Positions 1-9,486 are shown, counted from the first letter of the stretch. The stretch: 57,708 bases of DNA from Erysipelotrichaceae bacterium (GCA_015059145.1 SVAZ01000010.1:1-57708); one strand, 5' to 3'. The notes: generated by a model not told the origin, from the sequence alone. Translations and numbers: made by a program.

Positions 1-78
1 TTAATGTATAGACAACAGTCCTTAAATCAATTACAATATTAAATTAATTAGTCCAACTTTTGGGGTTCAGTACATTTC

Positions 79-138
79 TTGACAGTTTTATTTTTTTCAA
101 TCTATTACCTTTCATTTTATTTAAATCTATTATATAAT
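79..138 (+). promoter_or_regulatory. promoter region of the ftsK operon
   Basis: TTGACA (79-84) is followed after 18 bp by TATTAC (103-108). A second candidate is TTTCAT (111-116), 16 bp, TATAAT (133-138). Either would drive the membrane protein and ftsK genes that follow. Assignment rests on consensus matches only. Confidence 0.5.
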
Positions 139-147
139 ATAATAGAT
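125..147. promoter_or_regulatory. perfect inverted repeat at the promoter (operator or hairpin)
   Basis: ATCTATTATA (125-134) and TATAATAGAT (138-147) are perfect 10-bp arms around a 3-bp centre. The repeat covers the second candidate -10 box and ends just before the AAAGG ribosome site at 149-153. It could be a repressor operator or a weak leader hairpin. Confidence 0.4.
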
Positions 148-166
148 AGAAAGGCGATGATTTCGT

Positions 167-1138
167 ATGGGACTTTTTTTACTTAAAATTTGGATATTTG
201 AATTTGATTTTACAACGATTTTTAGTTTCTTGTTCGGTATTGTCCTAGGTGCGATAATCATATGTATGACCTATGCTATATTTGTTGTATCATCATTAAG
301 AAACAAAAAATTTATAGTACAAGCTGCTGAGGATTCCTTAACTACGATTGAGGTTAAAAAAATGATTTTAGAATCTCAAAAATGCTTTAAGGATAATGAT
401 CTAAGAGGAGAGCTATCTAGAGTTGCTCATTGTAAGAATTTAGTAACTAGCCTTGTTTATGGTATTGCGACTAGATTTTTCCCTAATAGTAAGCATCCAT
501 TATTAGAGCTTTCTGTAGATGAGGTTATGATGCTTACAATTTATATTGAAAAGCGTGTTGAGGAGATATTAAATAGAAAGGCTATTAGATTATTAAAGAA
601 GATTAAGGTTTCTTCTATATTAGAGCTTGCGAAAACTACTAATAAAGTAACTGATTCAAAAGCATTTAAGGTTACTAAGGAGGTTAGCTCTACAGTTTCT
701 AAAATCAAGAAAATTGTTAATATTGTTAATCCAGCTTGGTGGTTTAAAAAGATTGTATTTGACCAAACTATGAATATTATTACTAATAAGCTTTGTTTAG
801 TTATTATAGCTGTAGTTGGTGAAGAAACTTATAAGATTTATAGTAAGACTGTATTTAATCAAGATATTGTGATTGAAAGTAATATTGAGGATATCCTTAC
901 TTCAATTGATAACGATTTAATTGAAGCCTCTGATAATATTAAGAATAATAAAGAGAAGGATTATGATGACTTTAATAATATGGAATTAAAGATGGCTACA
1001 AACTATCGATTAAAGTCAATTGCCTATAAGTGTGAATCTATGTATGAATTCAATTCTAGTGCCTGCTTAGATTTCCCTAAGAAGGCAAAGGGCGTGAGGG
1101 AAGAATATGGATTTAAAAAATATAATGAGGGGGTCTAA
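167..1138 (+). CDS. unknown membrane protein upstream of ftsK
   Basis: No family is recognised. The 323-residue protein has a strong N-terminal membrane segment at about residues 17-43 and a second hydrophobic stretch near 200-222 (around LCLVIIAVVG), with a charged helical region between them and an acidic C-terminal tail. It ends 3 bp before ftsK, so the two are surely co-transcribed. The FtsK made next lacks the usual membrane domain, so this protein is a reasonable candidate membrane partner; that is inference from position. The ribosome site AAAGG is 13 bp upstream of the ATG, which is a weak fit. Confidence 0.75.
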   Translation: MGLFLLKIWIFEFDFTTIFSFLFGIVLGAIIICMTYAIFVVSSLRNKKFIVQAAEDSLTTIEVKKMILESQKCFKDNDLRGELSRVAHCKNLVTSLVYGIATRFFPNSKHPLLELSVDEVMMLTIYIEKRVEEILNRKAIRLLKKIKVSSILELAKTTNKVTDSKAFKVTKEVSSTVSKIKKIVNIVNPAWWFKKIVFDQTMNIITNKLCLVIIAVVGEETYKIYSKTVFNQDIVIESNIEDILTSIDNDLIEASDNIKNNKEKDYDDFNNMELKMATNYRLKSIAYKCESMYEFNSSACLDFPKKAKGVREEYGFKKYNEGV

Positions 1139-1141
1139 TAT

Positions 1142-3421
1142 ATGGCTAAGAAAAAAGGTAATAATATATTAATGCTTGATTCTGAAGAAAAATTTAGAAT
1201 TCCTCAAATAGATTCAGGTAGAATTGGCTTGATAAAGAAAAAGGATGGCTTTAAAAGAAGTAAGGTTGCATCTCCAATTCATGGTACGCATGTATTAGAT
1301 AGAAGACATTTTGTTGATAATAGTGGTTCTGTTGATATTGATTATAATTATGATTTTATTAGAGAAAATAAGCATATTTCCGATGAGGAATTAGAAAGAC
1401 GTCATGGTACTAAATATTATGAATTTACATTTGTAAATGATATAGATGAGGTGTATGGTGGCTCTGACTATTCCAAAAAGCAGGTTATGCCTGATGAAAA
1501 GTCTCCATTAAAGAAGGAATTTAGCTTTATTAGTACTGCAGATGAATTCCTTGAAGAGGATAAAAAGGATGAGATTATAGCACCATCATATGATAACTTC
1601 AAGTCATATGATGATGAGAATGCTGAATTTAAAATTAATATTGAAATTGATGATAGTCCTTCATATGAATATAATACTTATGATAGATCTATGCCTAAGC
1701 CTTCTCAAACAAACATTCCATCTTTTTTAACTGCTAAGGAAAAGAGCAGCTATAATGATGAAATTGTTGTTGAGGAGAATTTATCATTTGGAGATGCTCC
1801 TTCATTTAAGGCACCAGAGATTAATTTTGATAATCCTCCTGTAAATAAGAATCAAACTATTGAGGAGGCTATTAAAAATATGTCTAGTATGCCTCAGTAT
1901 GAATCATCATATGTGCCTAGAAGAGAGACTATAGAAAGACCAACAAGTGCTATACCACAAGCACCATCATATGATAATTATAGTATTCCTTATTCTAGAA
2001 TTTTTAGAACAAGCGATGGTATTGTTGATGATAATCCACCTTGGCTTGAGGAGAAGAAGGAAATTATTAATCAGCTATTAACATCATTTGGTATTGATGG
2101 TGAGGTTGTTAATTATACTAAGGGTCCTGCCTTTACTAGATATGAGATATTATTAGCTCCTGGAGTTAATGTTAAAAAGGTAAGTCAAATATATGATAAT
2201 CTACAAAAGGATTTACAGGCTAAATCTTTACGTATGCAAGCACCAATTCCTGGTAAAAATACAATTGGTATTGAGGTTCCTAATGATGAGGCAGATGTTG
2301 TAGCATTTGGTGATATTATAACTGATGATTACATGAATAATGGTAAGCCATTATCAGTTGCTATTGGTAAAAACATTGATGGCTCACCAGTGTATCAAAA
2401 TATTACTGATATGCCTCATGCCCTTATTGCTGGTGCTACGCAATCTGGTAAGTCTGTTTCTATTAATACAATTCTAATTTCTTTATTATTAAAGAATTCA
2501 CCTGATAATTTAAAGCTTATTTTAGTTGACCCTAAAAAGGTTGAGCTTTCATTCTATAATGATTTGCCACATCTAGCAACTCCAGTTATTGATGATGCAG
2601 TTATTGCAACTGAGGCATTAAAATGGAGTGTTCAGGAAATGGAAAGACGTTATGAGGTTTTAGCTAGAAATAGAGTTAGAAATATTGGTGATTATAATAA
2701 GAAAAGAGAAGCTGAACCATCAATGGAAAAAATGCCATTTATAGTTATAGTTGTTGATGAGTTTAATGATCTTGTTATGCAATGTGGTGCTGAGGCTAAT
2801 GATTGTATTATTCGTCTAGCTCAAAAGGCTAGAGCCTGCGGTATGCATATTATTTTAGCAACTCAAAGACCTACTGTTGATGTCGTTAATGGTACTATTA
2901 AGGCTAATATTACATGTCGTATTGCCTTTAGAGTAGCATCTGATGTTGATTCACGTACTATTCTTGATGAGATCGGAGCTGAAAGCCTATTAGGTCGTGG
3001 TGATATGCTTATTAAGAACAATGGTAATCCACTTCGAGCACAGGGTGCTTATATTTCTGATGATGAAATTACGAAGGTTTGTGAATATATATGTGAGAAG
3101 TATTCTCCAGAATATTTATTTACACATGAGGAATTAAAGAAGAGTGTAAATAAGGCGACTGGAGGAGTAGTAGGAGCTAAGGAGCCTCAAGGAGAATCTG
3201 AGGATTTATTATATCAAATTGCTCTTGCTTGTGTTCAGCAGGGTACATGCTCAATAAACTCTATTCAAACTGCGTTTGGATTAGGATTTAATAGAGCACA
3301 AAGAATTGTACAAATTCTTGAGGATAGACAAATAGTCTCACCTAAGAATGGTACTAAGGGTAGAGAACTATTAGTCGATACCTATAAATTAAGAGAAATG
3401 TTTCATATAGACGAAGAGTGA
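1142..3421 (+). CDS. ftsK: DNA translocase FtsK/SpoIIIE/SftA family, soluble form
   Basis: Hexameric ATP-driven pump that moves chromosomal DNA at the division or sporulation septum. Residues 1 to about 290 form a charged, probably disordered region with no membrane segment. The motor domain follows, with Walker A GATQSGKS at 431-438 and Walker B IVVDEF near 535-541. The C-terminal winged-helix gamma domain, which reads oriented DNA motifs, covers about 690-757 (QGTCSINSIQTAFGLGFNRA). Length 759 is near the family norm, but the usual four-helix N-terminal membrane domain is absent, as in Bacillus SftA. The gene sits 3 bp after a membrane-protein gene and its TGA overlaps the GTG of the signal peptidase gene. 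Confidence 0.95.
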   Translation: MAKKKGNNILMLDSEEKFRIPQIDSGRIGLIKKKDGFKRSKVASPIHGTHVLDRRHFVDNSGSVDIDYNYDFIRENKHISDEELERRHGTKYYEFTFVNDIDEVYGGSDYSKKQVMPDEKSPLKKEFSFISTADEFLEEDKKDEIIAPSYDNFKSYDDENAEFKINIEIDDSPSYEYNTYDRSMPKPSQTNIPSFLTAKEKSSYNDEIVVEENLSFGDAPSFKAPEINFDNPPVNKNQTIEEAIKNMSSMPQYESSYVPRRETIERPTSAIPQAPSYDNYSIPYSRIFRTSDGIVDDNPPWLEEKKEIINQLLTSFGIDGEVVNYTKGPAFTRYEILLAPGVNVKKVSQIYDNLQKDLQAKSLRMQAPIPGKNTIGIEVPNDEADVVAFGDIITDDYMNNGKPLSVAIGKNIDGSPVYQNITDMPHALIAGATQSGKSVSINTILISLLLKNSPDNLKLILVDPKKVELSFYNDLPHLATPVIDDAVIATEALKWSVQEMERRYEVLARNRVRNIGDYNKKREAEPSMEKMPFIVIVVDEFNDLVMQCGAEANDCIIRLAQKARACGMHIILATQRPTVDVVNGTIKANITCRIAFRVASDVDSRTILDEIGAESLLGRGDMLIKNNGNPLRAQGAYISDDEITKVCEYICEKYSPEYLFTHEELKKSVNKATGGVVGAKEPQGESEDLLYQIALACVQQGTCSINSIQTAFGLGFNRAQRIVQILEDRQIVSPKNGTKGRELLVDTYKLREMFHIDEE

Positions 3422-4254
3422 TTAAATTGAAAAAAGATGATTTAGAGGAATATTTAAATAGTAAAGAGCTTGATTCTAAAATGGAAGGAAGGCTGAGATT
3501 TACTTTAATATATAAGAATCTACTTTATTTTAGTATCCTAATAATACTATTTATAATGTCTTTGATTTTTGTTAGAAAGGTATATTTATTTTCCTCAATA
3601 TTTACTAATATTAATATTATTATTTTAATAATATATTTCACTAGCTTTATTATTTCTATTATTTTACTTGGATATTTATTGATGCATATCTATCAATCAT
3701 GGAAAACTAAGGTTGAGTGGAAGAAGCTTTCCTATAGTAAAAATAAAAGGCTTGATATTACAATATTCATTTTTTCATGGATTTCAATATTGCTATTTAT
3801 TGTAACCTTTATAATTACACCATGTACAATTAGTGGTTCATCTATGGAGGATACATATCAAGATGGAGATAAGATTTTATGTAGTCATATTTATTTTGAT
3901 ATTAATAATAATGATATTATAATTTTTGATGCATCAAATTATTCATATTCACAAAAGCCAGAGCTTTATATAAAAAGAGCTGTTGCTGTAGAATATGATG
4001 TATTAAGGTTTACTAATAATTCTTTATATGTTAATGATATTTTAGTATGTGAAGAATTAGATAATTATCAATTTTTAAATATTATTGGTAGTGAAAAAAA
4101 GGATGATTTATACAAGGAATTTATTGTTCCTAAGGATATGATTGTTGCCATTGGCGACAATCGTATTAATTCCTATGATTCAAGATCATTTGGAATGATA
4201 AATATGGATGATTTATATGGGAAGGTAATATTTCCAGTAAGAGGTTATAATTAA
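3418..4254 (+). CDS. lepB: signal peptidase I (S26) with extra N-terminal membrane segments
   Basis: Removes signal peptides from exported proteins at the outer face of the membrane. The catalytic pair is visible: Ser142 in SGSSMEDT and Lys186 in YIKRAVA, followed by the conserved GDNRINSYDSRSFG box. The protein is longer (278 aa) than typical Gram-positive SipS (about 180) because of extra hydrophobic segments at about 36-53 and 66-90 before the usual anchor at 113-134. The GTG start overlaps the ftsK stop codon (GTGA), implying translational coupling. P of the common SMxPT motif is replaced by D (SMEDT). Confidence 0.92.
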   Translation: MIKLKKDDLEEYLNSKELDSKMEGRLRFTLIYKNLLYFSILIILFIMSLIFVRKVYLFSSIFTNINIIILIIYFTSFIISIILLGYLLMHIYQSWKTKVEWKKLSYSKNKRLDITIFIFSWISILLFIVTFIITPCTISGSSMEDTYQDGDKILCSHIYFDINNNDIIIFDASNYSYSQKPELYIKRAVAVEYDVLRFTNNSLYVNDILVCEELDNYQFLNIIGSEKKDDLYKEFIVPKDMIVAIGDNRINSYDSRSFGMINMDDLYGKVIFPVRGYN

Positions 4255-4263
4255 GAGGTAGTT

Positions 4264-5115
4264 ATGCAGACAATTCAATGGTTTCCTGGCCATATGGCTA
4301 AGGCTAGAAGAGAGATAACAGAAAAATTAAATATGGTTGATTTAATCATTGAATTAAAGGATGCTAGAATTCCTTATTCATCAACTAATCCAATGATTGA
4401 TGAAATAGTAGGTAATAAGGCTAGGCTTATTTTATTAAATAAAAGCAGTATAGCTGATCCTAATATAACAAAGGAATGGATGGCTTATTATAAGAGTAAG
4501 AATATATTATCGCTTGATATAGATTCTATAACAAATTATCATATATCTAGTGTAATAAAATATGCAGAGCTTGCCTTAAAGGATGTAATGGAGGCAAGAT
4601 TAAAAAAGGGTATAAAATCGAAGCTTATTAAGGCTATGATTTTAGGTATACCAAATGTTGGTAAATCAACCTTGATTAATACCCTAGCAAAAAGAAAGGC
4701 TGCACAAACTGGTGATAGACCAGGTGTTACTAAAAGTCAAACATGGATTAAGGTTACTAATGATTTTATTCTACTTGATACACCTGGTATATTATGGCCT
4801 AAATTTGAAGATCAAATGGTAGGCTTAAAGCTTGCTATGTGTGGTTCTATTAAGGATGAGATTTTAGATTTACATGCTATAACCGCAAAGAGTATAGAAT
4901 ACTTAAGCATTCAATATCCACAATTTTTAAAAGCTCGATATAAGCTTGATGAGCTTTCAGATGATCCTTATGACACTATCGATATGATAGCTAGAAAAAG
5001 AGGGTGTCTGTTAAAGGGTGGAATTGTTGATACATTAAAGGTTTGTGTATTGATTATGAATGAGCTTAGAGGTAATAAGATTGGAGCGATGAGCTATGAG
5101 CACCCAGAAGACTGA
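4264..5115 (+). CDS. rbgA: ribosome biogenesis GTPase RbgA (YlqF)
   Basis: Circularly permuted GTPase acting late in 50S subunit assembly. The family signature IQWFPGHMAKARREI opens the protein; the G motifs come in permuted order, G4 first (NKSS at 59-62), then G1 GIPNVGKST (128-136) and G3 DTPG. The C-terminal helical RNA-binding domain follows. Length 283 is normal. The G4 motif departs from NKxD: the aspartate that reads guanine is serine. The 3' end overlaps rnhB by 20 bp, an arrangement conserved in Bacilli. Confidence 0.96.
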   Translation: MQTIQWFPGHMAKARREITEKLNMVDLIIELKDARIPYSSTNPMIDEIVGNKARLILLNKSSIADPNITKEWMAYYKSKNILSLDIDSITNYHISSVIKYAELALKDVMEARLKKGIKSKLIKAMILGIPNVGKSTLINTLAKRKAAQTGDRPGVTKSQTWIKVTNDFILLDTPGILWPKFEDQMVGLKLAMCGSIKDEILDLHAITAKSIEYLSIQYPQFLKARYKLDELSDDPYDTIDMIARKRGCLLKGGIVDTLKVCVLIMNELRGNKIGAMSYEHPED

Positions 5116-5746
5116 AGATTTATATAGATTTGAAGAGGAGCTTTATGATCAAGGCTTTCATCAAATATGCGGTGTTGATGAGGTTGGTAGAGGACCGCTG
5201 GCAGGACCAGTTGTTGTTTGTGCATGTATATTACCTCCTTTTTTAAGAATTAAGGGAATTAATGACTCTAAAAAGCTTTCTGAAAAGAAGCGTAATGAGC
5301 TTTATGATATTATAATTAATGAGGCTTTAGCATATGAGGTTGTTTTTATTTCTGTTGAGGATGTTGATAATTTAAACATATATCAGGCTACTAAGAAGGG
5401 AATGCTTGAGGCAATTAATGGACTTAGTATAAAGCCGGAGCATTGTCTTATTGATGCGATGCCATTAGGTGAGCTTGAAATACCCCATACCTCAATAATT
5501 CATGGTGATGCTAGATGTGCTTCAATCGCTGCAGCATCGATTATTGCTAAGGTTACTAGAGATAGATATATGGAGCAAATGGATGCTGAATATCCTAATT
5601 ATGGATTTAAAAAGCATAAGGGCTATGGTACTAAGCAGCATTTAGATGCCTTAGAAAAGCTAGGTCCTACTCCAATTCATAGAAAAACCTTTTCTCCAGT
5701 TAGCAAATATTTTTCTAAACAGCTTAGCTTAGAACTTGATATTTAA
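5096..5746 (+). CDS. rnhB: ribonuclease HII
   Basis: Cleaves the RNA strand of RNA-DNA hybrids and removes single ribonucleotides from DNA. The DEDD metal-binding residues are visible: D28 and E29 in GVDEVGRGPLAGP, D120 in LIDAMPL, D138 in HGDAR, with the typical AAASIIAKVTRD and FKKHKGYGT motifs. Length 216 is normal. Translation probably couples to rbgA through the overlap. A hairpin terminator follows. Confidence 0.96.
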   Translation: MSTQKTEDLYRFEEELYDQGFHQICGVDEVGRGPLAGPVVVCACILPPFLRIKGINDSKKLSEKKRNELYDIIINEALAYEVVFISVEDVDNLNIYQATKKGMLEAINGLSIKPEHCLIDAMPLGELEIPHTSIIHGDARCASIAAASIIAKVTRDRYMEQMDAEYPNYGFKKHKGYGTKQHLDALEKLGPTPIHRKTFSPVSKYFSKQLSLELDI

Positions 5747-5754
5747 TTTAAATT

Positions 5755-5787
5755 TGCCAAACTTAATTTATTTGGCATTTTTTTATT
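5755..5787 (+). terminator. intrinsic terminator after rnhB
   Basis: TGCCAAA (5755-5761) pairs with TTTGGCA (5771-5777), followed by a T-rich tract. It closes the ftsK-lepB-rbgA-rnhB transcript. Confidence 0.8.
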
Positions 5788-5844
5788 TTTTAAAAAATTT
5801 ATAAAATACTTATATTTTATTATATATGTTGCATAAAATAGATA

Positions 5845-5874
5845 TTGACATTAAATATAAATTTGATTTATTAT
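5845..5874 (+). promoter_or_regulatory. topA promoter
   Basis: TTGACA (5845-5850), 18 bp, TATTAT (5869-5874), with AGGAGG (5891-5896) ahead of the topA ATG. Confidence 0.65.
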
Positions 5875-5903
5875 AAAGTAAGATTAGAATAGGAGGAGTA
5901 TTT

Positions 5904-8135
5904 ATGGATAAGGTAATAATAGTAGAGTCACCAAGTAAATCAAAAACAATAAGCTCCTATTTAGGAAAAGGTTACACTGTTTTATCTTCGAAGGGACATA
6001 TTTGTGATTTGGCTACATCTGGTAAGGATGGGCTTGGAATTGATATTGAAAATAATTTTATTCCTACCTATAAGGTTATGAAGGAAAAGGAAGCTTTAGT
6101 AAAAGAAATAATTAAGGACTGCAAGGGAAAAGAGGTTTATCTTGCGACCGACCCTGACCGTGAGGGTGAAGCTATTGCCTTCCATTTGGCTAGATGCTTA
6201 GGGTTAGATTTAAATTCTTCAAATAGAGTAACATTTAATGAAATAACAAAAAATAGAGTAGTAGAGGCATTAAGTAATCCTAGGAAAATTGATTTAGAAA
6301 TGGTTAATTCTCAGGAAGCTAGAAGAATGATTGACCGTATTTTAGGATTTAAGCTATCTAAGCTTTTACATAAAAAGATTGGTTCAAAGAGTGCTGGTAG
6401 AGTGCAAAGCGTTGCATTATTATTAATTGTTAAGCTTGAAAGAGAAATCCAAGCGTTTATTCCAGTTAAATATTATGAGATGGAAGCTTTATTTAATGGA
6501 TTTAAGGTGAAGCTAGTTGAATTAAAGGGTAAGCCTATTGATTCTAAGAATAGAATTACAGATAGAAGTGTTTTAGAAAATTTAAAATCTAGATTATTAT
6601 CCTTTGTAGTATCTAATATAATAACTAAGCAGGTAAGTAGAAATTCTTATCCAACATATACTACATCAACTATGCAGCAGGATGCATCAAATAGATTAGG
6701 ATTTACACCGACTAAGACTATGAGAATTGCACAAGGCTTATATGAAGGTAAGAATATAGGCTCTGAGGAGGTCGGTCTAATTACGTATATGCGTACCGAT
6801 TCTACAAGATTAGCTGATAGCTTTGTTAGCGAGGCAAATCAATATATTTTAAATCATTATGGTAGTAAATACATTGGTAGCCTTAAAATTAAGGATCAAA
6901 AGAATATGCAGGATGCTCATGAGGGTATTAGACCAACATCTATTGATAGAACACCTGATAGTATTAGAAGCTATTTAACTGATGATGAGTACAAGCTATA
7001 TAGTTTAATTTATAGAAGAACATTAGCTTCATTGATGTCTGCCGCAGTATTTAATTCAACTAAGGTAGAATTTACCAATACCGATTCTTTATGGGCTTTA
7101 ACTGGTCAGCAAATGATTTTTGATGGCTATTTAAAGGTCTATGGAAAATCAGACGATGATGAAAATACATTATTACCACAGTTCTCATTAGGTAATTCTT
7201 ATAATGCGGATGAGATAAATATTTTAGATAAGGAAACTCAACCAAAGAGTAGATATACAGAAGCATCATTAATTAAGGATATGGAGGAGAAGGGAATTGG
7301 TAGACCATCTACCTATGCTCAAACTATTCATACCTTAGTTGAAAGAAAGTACATCAATATTGAAAAGAAGAGCCTTGTTCCAACTGATCAGGGTATTCTT
7401 ACTACTGATAAGCTTAATGATTTCTTTGCTTCGCTTATTAATGTTGAATATACTGCAAATATGGAAAATAATCTTGATAAGATTGCAGCAGGACAAAAGG
7501 ATAAGCTTAAGGAGCTTAATGAGTTCTATAATGAATTTGAACCTCTTTTAGAAGAGGCAATGGAAAATATGCAGGCTATTTATCCTATTATGACTGATGA
7601 GCTTTGTCCAAAATGTGGTAAGCCATTAGTTATTAGATTAGGAAAATATGGAGAATTTACTGCTTGTAGTAATTATCCAGAATGTACATTTATTAAGAAG
7701 GAACAGCCTGAAACTGAATCTGTTGATACTGGTATTTTATGTCCTGTATGTGGCAAGGCAAATTTAGTATCTAGAGTAGCAACAAAGGGAAAGAGCAAAG
7801 GAAATACCTTCTATGCTTGTAACAATTATCCTAAGTGTAAGACAGCATTTAATGATATGCCTACTAATCTTGTATGTGATAAATGCGGTGGTATGCTGCT
7901 TAAGGATAAGAATGGAGACCTATATTGCTCAAAGCATTGTGAGGAGCAAACCTTAGAGGTTAATTCTACATCAATAGAGGTTAAATGTCCTAAATGTAAT
8001 AAGGGGCATATGGTTTCAAGAGTAGCTACTAAGGGAAAGAATAAGGGGAACACATTCTATGGATGTAGTAATTTCCCTAGATGTAAAAATATTATTTCCT
8101 TAGAGGAATATAACAATTTATTAATTGGAAAATAG
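5904..8135 (+). CDS. topA: DNA topoisomerase I (type IA)
   Basis: Relaxes negative supercoils through a transient 5'-phosphotyrosine link. The TOPRIM domain is at the N terminus (VIIVESPSK, with DPDREGEAIA near 85-94), the active-site tyrosine is Tyr295 in GLITYMRTDSTR, and the C-terminal third holds three CxxC...CxC-type zinc ribbons (from about residue 570 to the end). Length 743 is typical of Bacilli. It has its own promoter and its stop codon lies inside the terminator stem. Confidence 0.97.
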   Translation: MDKVIIVESPSKSKTISSYLGKGYTVLSSKGHICDLATSGKDGLGIDIENNFIPTYKVMKEKEALVKEIIKDCKGKEVYLATDPDREGEAIAFHLARCLGLDLNSSNRVTFNEITKNRVVEALSNPRKIDLEMVNSQEARRMIDRILGFKLSKLLHKKIGSKSAGRVQSVALLLIVKLEREIQAFIPVKYYEMEALFNGFKVKLVELKGKPIDSKNRITDRSVLENLKSRLLSFVVSNIITKQVSRNSYPTYTTSTMQQDASNRLGFTPTKTMRIAQGLYEGKNIGSEEVGLITYMRTDSTRLADSFVSEANQYILNHYGSKYIGSLKIKDQKNMQDAHEGIRPTSIDRTPDSIRSYLTDDEYKLYSLIYRRTLASLMSAAVFNSTKVEFTNTDSLWALTGQQMIFDGYLKVYGKSDDDENTLLPQFSLGNSYNADEINILDKETQPKSRYTEASLIKDMEEKGIGRPSTYAQTIHTLVERKYINIEKKSLVPTDQGILTTDKLNDFFASLINVEYTANMENNLDKIAAGQKDKLKELNEFYNEFEPLLEEAMENMQAIYPIMTDELCPKCGKPLVIRLGKYGEFTACSNYPECTFIKKEQPETESVDTGILCPVCGKANLVSRVATKGKSKGNTFYACNNYPKCKTAFNDMPTNLVCDKCGGMLLKDKNGDLYCSKHCEEQTLEVNSTSIEVKCPKCNKGHMVSRVATKGKNKGNTFYGCSNFPRCKNIISLEEYNNLLIGK

Positions 8136-8158
8136 GTGTTGTCACCTATTTTCTTTTT
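8131..8158 (+). terminator. intrinsic terminator of topA
   Basis: AATAGGTG (8131-8138) and CACCTATT (8143-8150) form a perfect 8-bp stem with loop TTGT, then TTCTTTTT. The TAG stop of topA is part of the stem. Confidence 0.9.
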
Positions 8159-8162
8159 AGGT

Positions 8163-8191
8163 TTGAATATAGTTTAGAATTATGATATAAT
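8163..8191 (+). promoter_or_regulatory. ftsY promoter
   Basis: TTGAAT (8163-8168), 17 bp, TATAAT (8186-8191), 25 bp before the ftsY start. Confidence 0.7.
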
Positions 8192-8215
8192 TTCTTATGA
8201 TTTGGAGTGATTTAA

Positions 8216-9184
8216 ATGGGATTTTTTGATTTGTTTAAAAAGAAGGATAAAGCAAAAAATAAAAAATACAAATTAGGACTTCATAAGACAAGAGAGGGTG
8301 CTTTAGCATCTTTAAAGGATATTCTTGAGCAAAGTGATGAAATTGATGATGATTTATTCGATAGATTAGAAGAAATCTTTATTATGGCTGATATTGGTGT
8401 TGATGTAGTTGTTGATTTTATTGAAGAGCTTAGAAGTGATGTTCATCATAAAAATATTACTGATCCACTAGTGCTTCAGGAAATGATAATGGATAAGATG
8501 TTTGAAATCTATTTAAATGGTGAAATTGTTAATGCCAATTTAAAGCTTAATAAAAATGGCTTATCTGTTATTTTATTTGTTGGTGTTAATGGTGTTGGTA
8601 AAACAACCTCTATTGCTAAAATCGCAAACCAATATAAGAAGGAAGGCAAGAGGGTATTACTTGCTGCTGGAGATACATTTAGAGCTGGTGCTATTGAGCA
8701 GCTTGGTGTATGGGCAAATAGAATCGGTGTTGAAATTGTAACAAAGCCTGCTGGTAGTGATCCATCATCAGTTATGTATGATGCTATTAAGAAGGCAATG
8801 AATGAAAATTATGATATTTTATTATGTGATACAGCTGGACGTCTTCAAAACAAGGTTAATCTTATGAATGAGCTTTCTAAGATGAAAAGAGTGTTACAAA
8901 AGGAAATGCCAGATGCACCACATGAGACATTACTTGTCGTAGATGCTACAACTGGACAAAATGGTATGAGTCAGGCTAAAGCGTTTAAGGAAGCAACTGA
9001 TGTATCAGGTGTAATTCTAACTAAGCTTGATGGTACATCAAAGGGTGGTATTGTTTTAGCAATTCGTCATGAAATGGGAATCCCTATTAAATATATTGGC
9101 TTAGGTGAAGGTGTTGAGGATTTAGAGGTGTTTGATATCGAGCAATACCTATATGGCTTATTTGCTGACTTCTTTGAGGAATAG
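8216..9184 (+). CDS. ftsY: signal recognition particle receptor FtsY
   Basis: GTPase that docks SRP-ribosome complexes at the membrane. A short lysine-rich N-terminal region (FKKKDKAKNKK) replaces the long acidic domain of enterobacterial FtsY, as usual in Gram-positives. The NG domain shows G1 GVNGVGKTT, the I-box motif DTFRAGAIEQL, G3 DTAGRLQ, G4 TKLDGTSKGG and closing motif GLGEGVEDL. Length 322 is normal. YlxM and Ffh follow immediately, so the receptor and its partner are made from one transcript. Confidence 0.97.
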   Translation: MGFFDLFKKKDKAKNKKYKLGLHKTREGALASLKDILEQSDEIDDDLFDRLEEIFIMADIGVDVVVDFIEELRSDVHHKNITDPLVLQEMIMDKMFEIYLNGEIVNANLKLNKNGLSVILFVGVNGVGKTTSIAKIANQYKKEGKRVLLAAGDTFRAGAIEQLGVWANRIGVEIVTKPAGSDPSSVMYDAIKKAMNENYDILLCDTAGRLQNKVNLMNELSKMKRVLQKEMPDAPHETLLVVDATTGQNGMSQAKAFKEATDVSGVILTKLDGTSKGGIVLAIRHEMGIPIKYIGLGEGVEDLEVFDIEQYLYGLFADFFEE

Positions 9185-9185
9185 T

Positions 9186-9482
9186 ATGGAAAATCAAAAG
9201 AGAGAAGAATTAATTGCTTTATATGATTTATATGGTAATTTATTAACAGATAAGCAAAAGGGATATTTTGAGGATTATTATTTTATGGATTTATCTATTT
9301 CTGAAATTGCAGAAAATTATGGAATATCTAGAAATGGTGTATTTGATCAATTAAAAAGGGTAAATAAGCTTTTAGAGGATTATGAGGAAAGTCTTAATTT
9401 ACTTACTAAATATAAAAAAATTGAAAGCTTAAATATTGATGAAGAAAGTAAGAATCAGGTTTTAAGTATTTTAAAGGAGTAA
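9186..9482 (+). CDS. ylxM: YlxM, UPF0122 SRP-associated helix-turn-helix protein
   Basis: Small helical protein almost always encoded just before ffh; in streptococci and mycoplasmas it modulates SRP GTPases. The sigma-70 region-4-like helix-turn-helix is seen in KGYFEDYYFMDLSISEIAEN followed by GISRNGVFDQLKR. The ATG at 9186 is preferred, 1 bp after the ftsY stop, with GAGGAA just upstream; a longer reading from 9132 would lie inside ftsY. The product is 98 aa. Confidence 0.93.
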   Translation: MENQKREELIALYDLYGNLLTDKQKGYFEDYYFMDLSISEIAENYGISRNGVFDQLKRVNKLLEDYEESLNLLTKYKKIESLNIDEESKNQVLSILKE

Positions 9483-9486
9483 TATT

